64,000 nucleotides of DNA. Source: Liolophura sinensis. Its lineage: Eukaryota > Mollusca > Polyplacophora > Chitonida > Chitonidae. The translations under genes were made by a program, and so were the position numbers. Location of the stretch: positions 57,548,512 to 57,612,511 of the forward strand of contig NC_088301.1 of the NCBI RefSeq assembly GCF_032854445.1. The letters are read 5' to 3'. This document shows, in pieces, positions 39,601-48,209 of this stretch. Position 1 is the first letter of the stretch; every line of letters starts with the position of its first letter. The notes below the pieces were generated by a model that was not told where the DNA came from, did no database searches, and was given only the letters and a program-made list of their open reading frames with translations.

Positions 39601-42600
39601 CTTGGTATGATCATATAAAAGAAAAGTAACAGGAGCTAAGAGGAGATTTGAAATTCAAGGCCAATGAGGGGTTAAATTGTTTGGAATCTGAGATCGACAG
39701 TTATGTTTTGGGTACTGTTTTGCAAGGAAAGGTCTGGTGTGAAGTGAAAGACAGCAACACTGGGTTTGTCAGGGCTGTGTGTTTATTTTTGCTGGTCCAT
39801 GACTTCCACAGTGCTGTTGATGAACATGTGGTAGTCATCCACAGCTATGTTTTAGAGAAGGCAGTTGTTGGAAACTAGCCCTGCCTCCTCTGCTATACCT
39901 ACCCACCCCAGTGACAGTCCCAGATGGAAAACATCTTTAATAGGGGAGAAAAGCCAACTGGCAAAACAAGAAACCAGTTCCAGTTCAAATGACAGGGCTT
40001 GAAATTTCACTGCTATCACAGCTCAAGTGGCCCAGTAGCCGCTGCCTGTTACAGCAGTGGGGTTTCACCCAACTATTTGGCCCGCTAGACCCCAGCCCGG
40101 GGTGTGTTTTAAGGAAGACTTAGCTGACTTGTTAAGTTGAGTGACTGTTGACTGTAGGGTAAACAAAGCCCTTGATTTCAACACCCTCCTTTTTCAACAA
40201 GCTTGCTTTGATAACACATTCAAAACTTTTCACGCCCAAATATCTATACACCTGTTTATAACAACAACGTTGGTATCTGAAACTAACAAAAAACATACCC
40301 TTAAGATGCAACAGTTGGGGCCTTACCAACTGACACAGTACTTGTTGCAGGCTTCACACACCACAACTGTGAGGTATCAGGAAATGACCTTGCCTATACA
40401 GCTCAGAGCTTTATTTAATAGAAATAGGTTAAACTGTTACCTGAACAGTGTGCATTGTTCATTCTAGAATACCAAAGCTTTCATTGATATAGACATAATA
40501 AATCATTCCACTGAAATGAGGGCCTATATTGTAAATGATTCAGATTTGCAATGGCATAGATCATAATTTCTTGTCTTATTTCTCTGGATAAAAAGCATCT
40601 TTGTAAAGCTAAAATTTAATTGATTGTTTTTTTTTTTTTTTACACATTTGTTTTTAGGGACTTGATGTACAACAAACTGACTACCATCAATGAGTGGACA
40701 TTTCAAGGCCTACCACAACTGAAGTTTATCTACCTGGATCATAATAACATCTCCCACATTGATGATGGTGCTTTCAGTGGACTCCGTAAACTTCATAACC
40801 TGTAAGTTCTATGTGCTGGTTACATTTGATTAAATGCAAACAAATGGCATGGAAGGAAAGTTTAAAATTCACGCAGTACTAAATGCCTTGGGAAGTTGTA
40901 TAATGTATGCAATATAACCAAGGAAAGTCATCCTGCAAATCAATGGAGGAAGCTTATGATTTAGTGTGGACATTGATGTGCATGTTACGGGTTTAAGGAG
41001 TGTTTAAGGGGAGTGTTGTGTTAGATACAGGAGGGAATTCAGAAGTGTGTGACTGCAAGAACCAAGACACGCTTCAGACTTGTTGAGGAGGTACAAAACC
41101 TACTCTGAAGTGAGACAATCAAGAAAAAAAGGAAATCTCTTTAATTGAAGCCAGGGCCTCCTTAACCTGATATTTGTTTAGAAGTGAACTTGAGGCAAAT
41201 TGGTGGCCTCCCATTGTAGAAGTGTTTTTTTGTGAGTGACATCCCACCGAGGTTGTCATTCTCAGGTAGGGTCAATATTGACGGAGTAAAACAAACCATG
41301 CTGGCTCTCCCTCTAGTCTGCCATTCTCACACTCCACTAATTGGTCTTGGGGACTCGCTAAACACATAGCTGCAAAATGGGAACTCGGCAAATATAAGCA
41401 CTTACAGCTGACCAAATATTACACCACATACCTATTGTCATGCAACATCTTAACACACCAGGGCCTTATGACCTGCAACTTACAGAAAGCTTCTTTTGGT
41501 CAGTGGGTAGGGTGGGGAAAATAAGTTAGATACAAAAGGGAGGAGGCTGTTCAATCCAAAGAAATTGAACTTAGGTAATTATCTTTGTTGAACGCACAAG
41601 GAATTACTCTAGTATAATAACTTCAAGGAATGTAGAAAAAATGGATGATGTAGGGAGTTTGTTAAGAGGTAATATATCAGAATACTAAAATAATGAGTGG
41701 AGATGCTTGAATGGGAAGACATGGTAAAATGTTTCTCTTGATGACAATTCGGGTGTAGAAAGACAGAAGGGAATATGAGCATTCATGAAGATAGAATTTA
41801 TAAGGGTAATCATGGATTGTGTGATCAGGAAGGTCTGTGGGTTTCATTTTGGCCAAGCTGTCTATTGTATGTCAAATGATGCCATTTTCAAATCCAAAGA
41901 CCTGTTTACTGGTTCAGGTATGTTCTTGCCAAGATCAGTTTAAGGCATTGCTGGAGATAACCATTAGGTCTTAATCATTCATTCATTCATTTGAAAGGCC
42001 ATGACCATGTCACTCAAACCACTCATGTCATCCATTTTTGTTTCATACATTGATACTCCATTATTTTGAAATGCTGCAAATATAATAGTTATCCAACTAT
42101 TTCACCTTCAGGGAGATGAACCATAATGAAATCTCGTGGACAGTGGAGGACATGAATGGTGCATTTTTAGGCCTGGAGTCCCTTGGCAAGCTTGGTCTGA
42201 ACAGTAACCGAATCAGGTCTATTGCTCGTGAAGCATTTGTGGGCCTAGAAGGACTAAAACAACTACAGCTGACAGACAATAGCATCACCTCAATCCAGGA
42301 GAATGCTTTTCAAGCAATGGTGGATCTCCGGGAACTGTAAGCAAGCTTTGATTTCCCTAAATTTTACAGAAATAATAGAAATTTTGGTCACAGCTGAAAT
42401 AACCTACAGCACGTTTGTATGACTAGTTTGTTAGTCATGAACAGTTATGTGATGTTAGTGACACACCTACTGTATTCTCGTTGTGTCTTGAGTGTAGCCG
42501 TTTGTAGTGAAAGTAAAATCCATTACCTACTCCAGACTCACTCATTTTGGCTCGGGAACGAAAAACTGATGTAAGCTTTCTATCAGGTCTTTTGCTGATC

Positions 42601-45600
42601 TGACCAGCCAACAGGTGCAAAAAGCAGCTTTTCAGGTTTTTTACTGGACATTTGTTTTTTTCTAAATACTAAAGCAATGTCATCTTGAGCCGTACTTAAA
42701 AGTGGCATATTTTACATTACTCTGAGGGGGTTAAGGGTCCAGCGATAGTGAAGCAGGTGTTTGGTGTAACGATAAGAGTGGAATTTGCGAGGTGCAAAGT
42801 CTGAGCAGGCAAATAAGGCCAGTCATTTTCTCCTGCCTGTGATCAGGTGAAACGCATTGGTGGCTATGGCAAACCCTCACCTTTTTAGATGGCTAGTTTG
42901 CTTGTAGCTTTTTTGTTGGCAACAGGTGGACATCCCATTAGTGTCATCTCATCGAGGCTGGGATAATCAGGGTAAACAAATCATTAGAGGTCAGCACAGA
43001 GAAAGTACCCTGATGGGAAAGCCAATTACTGTGTTTGTAAGAGTTTTCTCTGGATACCACGGACCGTTGCTCCAATTATATCTTGTGTTATTCTTCTGTA
43101 TTTTTTGGGATTGCCTTGTCGATCATGCGTTTGATTTGCTTAAGGTTCTATCTTAGTGGACTCGGATAGATGAGCCTGATATAGGACACAAACAAAATTG
43201 AGTTCATTTCGTAAGTGGTTGTGCTAATCTGTTAAGAATACTTCAGCTTTTAATCAGCTGCATTTTGACAAACGAGGGCCTTGCTTAGTTTCTTTGCCTG
43301 GTTTGTTTTTAGCCACCTGAATTCCTCCAACTTGCTTTGTGATTGTAAGCTGTCCTGGTTACCTGTTTGGCTGAAAAGAGCAGGGTTTGAATCTTCAGTC
43401 AATGGAATTTGTGCCCACCCCGAATGGCTGAAGGGAAAGAGTATCTTCACAATTGATCAGGACGACTTCAAATGCAGTGAGTATTTCCATAGGTCTCCTT
43501 CCATACTAGACAACACAAACCTATCTAGAAGAAAGATAAAATATAAAAGTTACTTTGTTAAGGATTGATCTTGGTGAGGTTACCTTCATAGTTGTACTCT
43601 GCAAACAACAGAAGGGAGTAGATGAGTGGCCCAACAAAATACATGTAGTGGTGCTCCTTTATAGCTACACAGTTGCCTTCTCTCAGTATGCACACAGATT
43701 CTTACAAATATACCAGCATACTATCATACTGCTCGAATCTGCACGAGAGCCATTGCTGCATTGAAACATTAAAGGCATTTTCTCTGCATTAATTTTTAAA
43801 TCTCGTTCTTTTTTGCAGAGGATTTTCCCAAACCTATCATCATTCAGCAGCCAAAGTCTGAGAAAGCCCTGAAAGGGGCAAATGTGACACTGCAGTGTGC
43901 AGCAGCAAGTAGTGGTACCTATCCAACAAAGTGTCAGTGGAGAAAGGACAACGTGGTAAGCACACCTGTCTCTTACCACATATGATGCCACATAAATGTA
44001 CAACTAATGAGAGTGGATTTCTGTGATGATGGCAAATCACATCTGTTTTCAGGTATTTTAGTTGTCACATAACTATATTTTTGGTCCAGTACAAGTGTGT
44101 GGTAAAGCTTTGTTTCTTAATGATTTGTTGGGTTTTCTTTCAGATTATGACTAATGCAGACATTGAGAATTTTGCTAGCCAGGAAGATGACATCACAAAT
44201 TATGTTTCCAAACTTCACCTGCGAAATATCCAGGATGATGCTGCTGGGAAGTACCAGTGCATCATTTCAAACAACTTTGGCCCAGCCTATTCCAAGAAGG
44301 CTGACATCACTGTTCATGGTAAGTGGACATAACACTATATATAACACTCCTGAAATGTATATCTTTCATTAAATTATGAATGTGTACTCTAGCAATACCT
44401 CAGAGATGTAGCTGTCAGTTAAACCACATTTATATGCACTTGTATGAAATGTGATTTATTAAAGAAAGCAAACTGAGGACATAGACATAGATTTCATTGT
44501 CGGATGGTATTATGACCCTGTTCTTCCTTTCAGTGTACCCATGGTTTACAAAAACTCCCATCGACGTGACAGTGAAGGCAGGCAGCACTGCCAAGCTGGA
44601 GTGTGCAGCCAAGGGCCAGCCTCCTCCTCAGATTGCCTTCCAGAAAGATGGGGGAGATGACTTTCCAGCAGCTAGAGAACGGAGAATGCATGTGATGCCC
44701 ACAGATGAAGTCTTTTTCATTGTTAGTGTGAAGAGCTCAGACGAGGGTGTTTATAGCTGCACAGCAACCAATGATGCTGGGACAATTATAGCCAATGCCA
44801 GCCTCACTGTGTTAGGTATGTACAAACTACTGTTTCGTCATGATGCCTTGCTGTGCACTGAATGGCCAGAATTTCAGAAGTATGGCTAGATGTGGAAAAG
44901 CTTCAAATAGTATTGATAAGAATATAGAAACCACTTTGAACATCAGTAAAGCAATGTTCCTTCAAGCTTTCATAGATACTTATGATGATAGTGTTGCCAA
45001 ATTATGAATTTTTGTCAACAAACAGAAACCCCATCATTTGTGAGACCAATGGAAGACAAGAAGACCCAGGAGGGGGAGACTACAGTGATGGAGTGCTTGT
45101 CATCTGGCAGCCCAAAGCCAAGGCTCAACTGGCAGAAAGATGGACGCCCATTGGAGATGACCCAGCGACACTTCTTTACTGCCCATAACCAGCTTCTGAT
45201 TATTGTCCAAACCCAGCCTAGTGACTCTGGCAAATACACGTGCATCATGTCCAATACGCTGGGCACGAAGAAGGATGAGTCCAACCTGGTGGTGATCACA
45301 GCAGCAGGCACAGCGTCCCGTGTGAGCATTGATGGTGGGCTTGGTGGGCTGGATGATGAGTCTACAACCACAGGGATTATAATCATTGCTGTTGTCTGCT
45401 GTGTGGTCGGAACATCTCTGGTTTGGGTCATCATCATTTATCAGACAAGGAAAAGGCACGAGGAGTACAGCACCACGCCTACAGGTGAGCCACATTCTCC
45501 TCTTTACTACATGAAGCAGTTTCATCCACCAGGGAAATATTGGGCCAAATATATCAAATGCATAGCATAGCAGTAATCATTATTACATGTATGAAATCAC

Positions 45601-47864
45601 ACAGGTGTGTGTAAGAAGAACTTATTCATTAACTATGGTTTCTTGACAGATGAAACAACATTACCTGGGGAAGTACCAAGTTCGAGTTGTAATACCTCAG
45701 AGAAAGAAGCCAGCTACCTGACCGGAGCGTTCTCTGTGACCGGATACCACTACCATGGTCAGTCTTCCGTCTTCAGCTCTTATTGGTGTATGCTATTTTT
45801 ACAAATGAAATATGAAAAAAGTGCCTTGAAGATATTAACTCAACTGTTGAATGTTCCCCTGTTCTTGGCATGACATTGTGATCCTTATGTCCTTTCTGTA
45901 TGTGCAGATTATCAGCTTAAAGAAGCCTCTTATGACCCAGGAGGAGGGCGTGGTTTCCCTGGGGCAACATTTGGGTGCAGCTCTGCTAAAGGCCGACATG
46001 CGGCTATATTTCCAAGAGATGCAGATCAGCAGTGCGTTCCCCTCACCCTAGGAGAGCACCAGCCTGCTCAGAACTCTGGGGGTAGGTACCATGGGTAACT
46101 TGGATAGCAATCATGAATGGTCAGTCACGCCGGATTTGGTACCTGTTTTGTGATTTGGCTGTAAAGAAATACTGTTTATATCCATAACATTAAAATGCAT
46201 AAATTTGTATGCATTGTGCTGGTAACTGTTCAAACATGATGGATTTTTATGAAGTCATAGTCATAGGATACTAGTCAAGTGTACAACTGACAGGTGCCTT
46301 GTTGTTGTCTTTACTCATAGGTAACAGTGTTTCAAGCCTGCAGTACCCTAACAGTGACACTGACTCCCTGAAAAGTTCCCACAGCACAGACAGCACCCGA
46401 ATGAGTGGCCAGGACACCCTACAGCCGTTTCACCCTATCAGCACAAATCACGACCGGTTAGAGAACAGCAGCCACGGAGAGGAGCCTGAGACAGTTGTCA
46501 TTGTGCACCAGTACCCCAGCCCTTCGTCACTGTCCTCCGGGCATCCACCCAACCCTACCACAACATGCTCCTCACCCAACAGCACTGCTCATGACAGACA
46601 CCACGGTGCCCAGCCGCCTGGCAATGCACAAGAGCATAGTAAGTATACTAGATCATGCTAGGCTATAAGTAGGAAGTTGTGGAGAGCAATGGCCAAATGT
46701 AGATGGATGGCTTATATGTAAAGACCAGACCACTTACACTGTTGTTGATATTGTAGATTGTTCTTACACTACTTACTCACCCAAGTTATTAGCAGAAATC
46801 CTGCTGAAAGGAAAGTACAAGAGAAAGAATATTCATGTACATACTGTCAAACTTCAAGATAAGATATGTTTATGGTAAGCACACATTTAAAGCAAGCTTT
46901 GTGTTTTTTGTTTTTTTTTAATCACCCACAGCTTTTCCGTCGGAAGAAGTGCCCAGTGTATATAGTAATGGGGATGTTAGGGGCACCTATTCGCACACAG
47001 CGCCCTCTGTTGTACAAAGCCACAGTAATCCTGCCCTCAGGTTAACCTCATGTCCTAAAGGTAACAATGTAGAAAAGGCATTTTTTTGGTATTGTGGTCA
47101 ATATGGATGCTTAGATATTTACGTGGGCAATGTGCAGCACATTCTGGTGCGCTGTAATTCATCCTGAATGGGTTTTGAAAGGATCCTTCACATAGGGTGA
47201 GCATAGGATCAGTTACGCTTGTATGATCATTTGATTGATTCATTTATTTATTTGATTTATTTTCAAAAAAACGTTTCACTTATACAATGTCGGCCAACTA
47301 TATGGCAGCAGAAAACTGGTCTGGGGATGTTTGTATGAAGGATAGGTTGATGACGTGGCCACTGTATTATTTGCTTGAGTTGCTCCCTTCTTGTACATCT
47401 AGTATCTAAGAGATGATAATAAAGTGAGTTTTAGTGTTCGCTTTGTTAAATCACATCTCTCTTGCTCATTGTAATTATGTATATGTTAATAAGCCTGGTT
47501 TTCACATTTTGTCATTGTAGATAGTGTGAGTGGGGATTGCCCAGTGATCACGCGGCCGTTGTCTTATGTCGGGATGATCTCTTATCCGGTTTCACCTGTA
47601 AATACTCACTACGACCCTCAGTCCCTGGGTTCGTCTTCGCAGACATGTTCATGCTCTCATAAACTCAAGTTAAGAGGCCCTCCAGAGGAGAGCACTCCAT
47701 GTGACTGCATAAATAGACGCGTGGCAAACTTACAGCATCCTCTGTCCTCTATCATTCCAAACTCGGCCTCCGATACTACCGCCTCACATTCGCCACAAAT
47801 CCATGACTCGTCAAACGTACATCACCCCCCTTACGTAGTGGACCGACCTACTGTGGCTGTATAG
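9588..47864 (+). CDS. LRIG: LRIG-family protein, complete gene, 21 coding exons
   Basis: Single-pass membrane protein of the LRIG family. In vertebrates this family modulates receptor tyrosine kinase and BMP signalling at the cell surface. Order of parts: signal peptide (residues 1 to about 22), LRRNT (about 30-57), 16 LRRs (about 58-444), LRRCT (about 445-498), Ig1 (about 500-602), Ig2 (603-696), Ig3 (697-790), membrane span (about 813-835) and a cytoplasmic tail of about 370 residues. Family hallmarks are [13 protein letters not shown] in Ig2 and the membrane-proximal IIYQTRK followed by EEYS. All exon joints are GT-AG and keep frame. The exceptions are three single-base losses in exons 5 and 6, which I attribute to sequencing or assembly error. 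The predicted length of about 1206 residues exceeds the roughly 1065-1120 of human LRIG1-3, mainly through the tail and one extra LRR. I cannot assign it to LRIG1, 2 or 3; an invertebrate pre-duplication gene is expected. Confidence 0.95.
9761..13732 (+). other. LRIG intron 1
   Basis: Phase-2 intron from GTAAGT to CAG. From about 10.0 kb CpG becomes rare. The segment at about 12500-12720 is one member of a diverged interspersed repeat pair; its partner is at about 22880-23095. I see no further exon or RNA gene. Confidence 0.75.
12500..12720 (+). repeat. diverged interspersed repeat, copy 1
   Basis: It shares GAAGCTTGCATCTT, then CACAAACA and TCATTTTT, and later ATAAATTCCA with AAAGTC, in the same order and spacing as the segment at about 22880-23095. 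No terminal structure or coding potential was recognised, so the repeat is unclassified. Confidence 0.6.
13733..13804 (+). CDS. LRIG: LRIG exon 2: one LRR
   Basis: Exactly 72 nt and phase 2 at both ends. It encodes one 24-residue leucine-rich repeat ([18 protein letters not shown], then LLKLEQL). Compared with vertebrate LRIGs, this or exon 3 is one repeat more than expected. Confidence 0.9.
16157..16177. repeat. short (TA)n tract
   Basis: A TA dinucleotide run immediately upstream of the SINE-B insertion. Confidence 0.8.
16203..16555 (+). mobile_element. SINE-B, full length, with target-site duplication
   Basis: tRNA-derived SINE. The head has a box-A-like TAGCACAGTTGGTAGAGC and a weak box-B-like GGATCAATCCTT. 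The body contains GAAGTTGTAACTTCCTCGC. The 3' end reads GAGTACGACGTTAAACCCC and finishes in a CACT tandem tail. The 13-bp CTCAGTCTTTTGG occurs at 16190-16202 and again at 16556-16568, a clear target-site duplication. It retains many CpGs within a CpG-poor intron, which suggests a comparatively recent insertion. Other copies are at 53795-54110, 57217-57435 and 57995-58066. Confidence 0.9.
17146..17197 (+). repeat. G-rich tandem duplication, G-quadruplex candidate
   Basis: A unit like GTGAGGCAGGGGGAGGGGGG is repeated twice. It gives four runs of at least five G on the coding strand, with loops of about 1, 12 and 1 bases. The DNA or pre-mRNA could fold as a quadruplex. Confidence 0.6.
22180..22540. 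promoter_or_regulatory. candidate intronic enhancer (CpG-retaining island)
   Basis: About a dozen CpGs lie in roughly 360 bp, where the surrounding intron has very few. The island is of ordinary complexity, without repeats or coding potential. It contains SOX-like CTATTGTTCC and CCTATCGATA. I infer an unmethylated, possibly conserved, cis-regulatory element; this is not proven by the sequence. Confidence 0.3.
22880..23095 (+). repeat. diverged interspersed repeat, copy 2
   Basis: Partner of the segment at about 12500-12720, in the same orientation. Shared blocks include GAAGCTTGCATCTT and ATAAATTCCA, separated by comparable distances. Confidence 0.6.
26352..26423 (+). CDS. LRIG: LRIG exon 3: one LRR
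   Basis: 72 nt, phase 2 at both ends. It encodes one LRR beginning [25 protein letters not shown] tail fragment starts about 17 bp after its splice donor. Confidence 0.9.
26424..28316 (+). other. LRIG intron 3
   Basis: Holds a SINE-A fragment at 26440-26528. A short CpG-bearing stretch at about 28119-28215 has GAGCGCG and its inverse about 80 bp apart. Nothing else was recognised. Confidence 0.7.
26440..26528 (-). mobile_element. SINE-A 3' fragment
   Basis: TTATTTATTTGATTGGTGTT followed by the family sequence up to GGTGGGAGGCAACTGGGCAG. Only the tail-proximal third of the element is present, in minus orientation. Confidence 0.75.
28317..28388 (+). CDS. LRIG: LRIG exon 4: one LRR
   Basis: 72 nt, phase 2. 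The repeat contains [18 protein letters not shown] and then VTHLYL. It corresponds to the vertebrate repeat that carries NNNELTAVPSLG, which anchors the alignment and shows that the repeat upstream of it is supernumerary. Confidence 0.9.
32890..33275. repeat. 33-bp minisatellite
   Basis: Roughly a dozen degenerate units of about 33 bp, typified by CATCATGGTCATGCATTAGA followed by TTCAGTTAGAGCC. Length variants are interspersed. Confidence 0.85.
33604..33631. repeat. (TA)n microsatellite
   Basis: A short AT dinucleotide run within intron 4. Confidence 0.9.
34374..34510 (+). CDS. LRIG: LRIG exon 5: two LRRs, one base missing
   Basis: The frame begins [20 protein letters not shown] and continues through [11 protein letters not shown]. 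Around 34470-34474 it must shift by one base to continue as [12 protein letters not shown], which joins the next exon in phase 2. The exon is 137 nt where 138 is required. Spacing to the next NNNRI then equals the vertebrate spacing. Read unshifted, the frame runs into the intron. A sequencing deletion is the most likely cause. Confidence 0.8.
34511..35882 (+). other. LRIG intron 5
   Basis: Contains a CpG-retaining stretch at about 35100-35760, listed separately as a candidate regulatory element. No coding potential was recognised. Confidence 0.65.
35100..35760. promoter_or_regulatory. candidate intronic regulatory element
   Basis: CpG density is visibly higher than in adjacent introns, and the complexity is ordinary. 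Motifs include GTGAGTCAGCAGC (AP-1/MARE-like) and GGTAATTAAG (homeodomain-like). These short motifs are weak evidence individually; the retained CpG is the main reason for the call. Confidence 0.3.
35883..36030 (+). CDS. LRIG: LRIG exon 6: two LRRs, two bases missing
   Basis: The frame starts [10 protein letters not shown], shifts near 35912-35917, continues [12 protein letters not shown], and shifts again at CTCAACTAAAC (about 35958-35968). It ends [20 protein letters not shown]. The exon is 148 nt where 150 is required for phase 2 on both sides. Both lesions are losses of one base, and the second lies in an A-rich run. Without correction the exon contains in-frame stops. Confidence 0.8.
36031..36715 (+). 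other. LRIG intron 6
   Basis: Unremarkable CpG-poor intron, GTAAGT to CAG. Nothing else seen. Confidence 0.8.
36716..36859 (+). CDS. LRIG: LRIG exon 7: two LRRs
   Basis: 144 nt, phase 2 at both ends. It encodes [18 protein letters not shown] and then [19 protein letters not shown]. The DGAFWGL motif is shared with vertebrate LRIGs. Confidence 0.93.
37128..37199 (+). CDS. LRIG: LRIG exon 8: one LRR
   Basis: 72 nt, phase 2. It encodes [20 protein letters not shown]. The LYGL motif matches the family at this repeat. Confidence 0.92.
37200..38614 (+). other. LRIG intron 8, with a small CpG-retaining patch
   Basis: The segment at about 37240-37440 keeps several CpGs (for example in CATCGCGGTAGACATTG and CCCGATCGTAACC), while the rest of the intron is depleted. 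No exon was recognised. Confidence 0.6.
38615..38683 (+). CDS. LRIG: LRIG exon 9: one LRR of 23 residues
   Basis: 69 nt, phase 2. It encodes [20 protein letters not shown] and then QEL. The Trp-x-Cys-x-Lys-Leu pattern resembles the GWSFCQKL of human LRIG1 at the same repeat. It is one residue shorter than the standard repeat. Confidence 0.92.
38684..40657 (+). other. LRIG intron 9
   Basis: CpG-poor intron ending in a long T run before TTTTTAG. No further feature recognised. Confidence 0.75.
40658..40801 (+). CDS. LRIG: LRIG exon 10: two LRRs
   Basis: 144 nt, phase 2. It contains [18 protein letters not shown] and [19 protein letters not shown]. The NxISHI and GAFxGLRxL patterns match the family. 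Confidence 0.93.
40802..42111 (+). other. LRIG intron 10
   Basis: CpG-poor intron, with a short CATT run near 41975-41990. Nothing else seen. Confidence 0.75.
42112..42336 (+). CDS. LRIG: LRIG exon 11: three LRRs
   Basis: 225 nt, phase 2. It encodes [39 protein letters not shown] and [16 protein letters not shown]. The first repeat is longer than 24 residues, with an insert before GAF. Vertebrate LRIGs have the same feature (EISGTIED). Confidence 0.94.
42337..43312 (+). other. LRIG intron 11
   Basis: CpG-poor intron. A few CpGs occur at about 42475-42560 and 43060-43160. No repeat family was identified. Confidence 0.7.
43313..43476 (+). CDS. LRIG: LRIG exon 12: LRR C-cap
   Basis: LRRCT domain: [19 protein letters not shown], then [15 protein letters not shown] and DDFKCS. 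All four cap cysteines are present. The exon enters in phase 2 and leaves in phase 1, the point where the gene switches from LRR-type to Ig-type intron phase. Confidence 0.95.
43477..43818 (+). other. LRIG intron 12
   Basis: Short phase-1 intron of 342 bp. No further feature recognised. Confidence 0.8.
43819..43955 (+). CDS. LRIG: LRIG exon 13: first half of Ig1
   Basis: Encodes the B and C strand part of Ig1 ([14 protein letters not shown], then KCQWRKDNV). The Ig disulfide cysteine and core tryptophan are present. An extra cysteine lies two residues before the tryptophan. Phase 1 in, phase 0 out. Confidence 0.94.
44144..44318 (+). CDS. LRIG: LRIG exon 14: second half of Ig1
   Basis: Encodes [15 protein letters not shown] and the F-strand motif [16 protein letters not shown]. 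The TNADxENF motif is characteristic of LRIG Ig1. Phase 0 in, phase 1 out. Confidence 0.95.
44534..44815 (+). CDS. LRIG: LRIG exon 15: Ig2
   Basis: A whole Ig domain in one phase 1-1 exon. It contains [14 protein letters not shown], the LRIG signature [13 protein letters not shown] and [14 protein letters not shown]. The C-strand core residue is Phe in QIAFQKDGG, encoded by TTC, where vertebrate LRIGs and most Ig folds have Trp. Confidence 0.95.
45026..45484 (+). CDS. LRIG: LRIG exon 16: Ig3, membrane span, juxtamembrane
   Basis: Encodes Ig3 ([19 protein letters not shown] and [14 protein letters not shown]), a Gly/Ser/Thr-rich linker, the membrane span [18 protein letters not shown] and the conserved IIYQTRK and EEYS juxtamembrane segment. 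Phase 1-1, 459 nt. Minus-strand open frames of about 140 codons over this exon are shadows. Confidence 0.96.
45650..45757 (+). CDS. LRIG: LRIG exon 17: cytoplasmic tail
   Basis: Phase 1-1, 108 nt. It begins [14 protein letters not shown]. The DET motif directly after the juxtamembrane region is also found in vertebrate LRIGs. Confidence 0.9.
45908..46081 (+). CDS. LRIG: LRIG exon 18: cytoplasmic tail
   Basis: Phase 1-1, 174 nt, acceptor GTGCAG and donor GTAGGT. The Gly-, Ser- and Gln-containing sequence ([17 protein letters not shown]) shows no domain I recognise. Confidence 0.85.
46321..46638 (+). CDS. LRIG: LRIG exon 19: cytoplasmic tail
   Basis: Phase 1-1, 318 nt. Ser/Thr/His/Pro-rich and probably disordered, for example [16 protein letters not shown] and [15 protein letters not shown]. 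No enzymatic domain. Confidence 0.88.
46932..47060 (+). CDS. LRIG: LRIG exon 20: cytoplasmic tail
   Basis: Phase 1-1, 129 nt. Contains [18 protein letters not shown]. The acceptor is CCCACAG after a T-rich run; the donor is GTAACA. Confidence 0.85.
47061..47520 (+). other. LRIG intron 20
   Basis: 460-bp phase-1 intron containing a degenerate SINE-A fragment (about 47241-47335). Confidence 0.8.
47241..47335 (-). mobile_element. degenerate SINE-A fragment
   Basis: The tail side begins CATTTATTTATTTGATTTAT and continues with CACTTATACAATGTCGGCC, then CAGCAGAAAACTGG. It is diverged but in the same order as other SINE-A copies. Confidence 0.6.
47521..47864 (+). CDS. LRIG: LRIG exon 21: C-terminus and stop
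   Basis: The final coding exon ends DRPTVAV before TAG (47862-47864). The terminus could bind a class II PDZ domain (hydrophobic at 0 and -2); this is only inference. A Cys-rich patch (TCSCSHK and CDCINRR) is present. The exon carries about 18 CpGs in 344 bp, unusually many for this gene body. Confidence 0.92.
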
Positions 47865-48203
47865 CACACGCAAATTGGACCTGACCTGGTCAGGCCAGTT
47901 TAGGTATACGTACTGAGTTATATTTATGTATATATATACCGGCAAGTAAATATCTGTGTACATTTATGTGTGTCAAGGAATGGTGCAAGGAGGGTGAATA
48001 TTTGTACGTTTCGTTGTGGCAAATGTGGAGTTCAAGTGTCGAGGAGTTTGGAGGAAGAAGCTGTGATGTGATTCAATGCAGGGAAAGACTGAAGTCCAGT
48101 TCGTCGCACACTGATTTTTCCCATATTCTGTTGTTTTTCTGCTGGTGTGTGCGTTTGTGTGTATCTTGGTGGTCACAAGTGTGCTATAGGAAGTTCTCCA
48201 TCT

Positions 48204-48209
48204 AATAAA
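48204..48209 (+). terminator. LRIG proximal polyadenylation signal
   Basis: AATAAA about 340 nt after the stop codon, followed by a T/G-containing stretch. Confidence 0.55.

Noticed and set aside
45015-45525. Two minus-strand open frames of about 140 codons
   Set aside because: Shadows of LRIG exon 16, whose plus-strand reading is clearly conserved.
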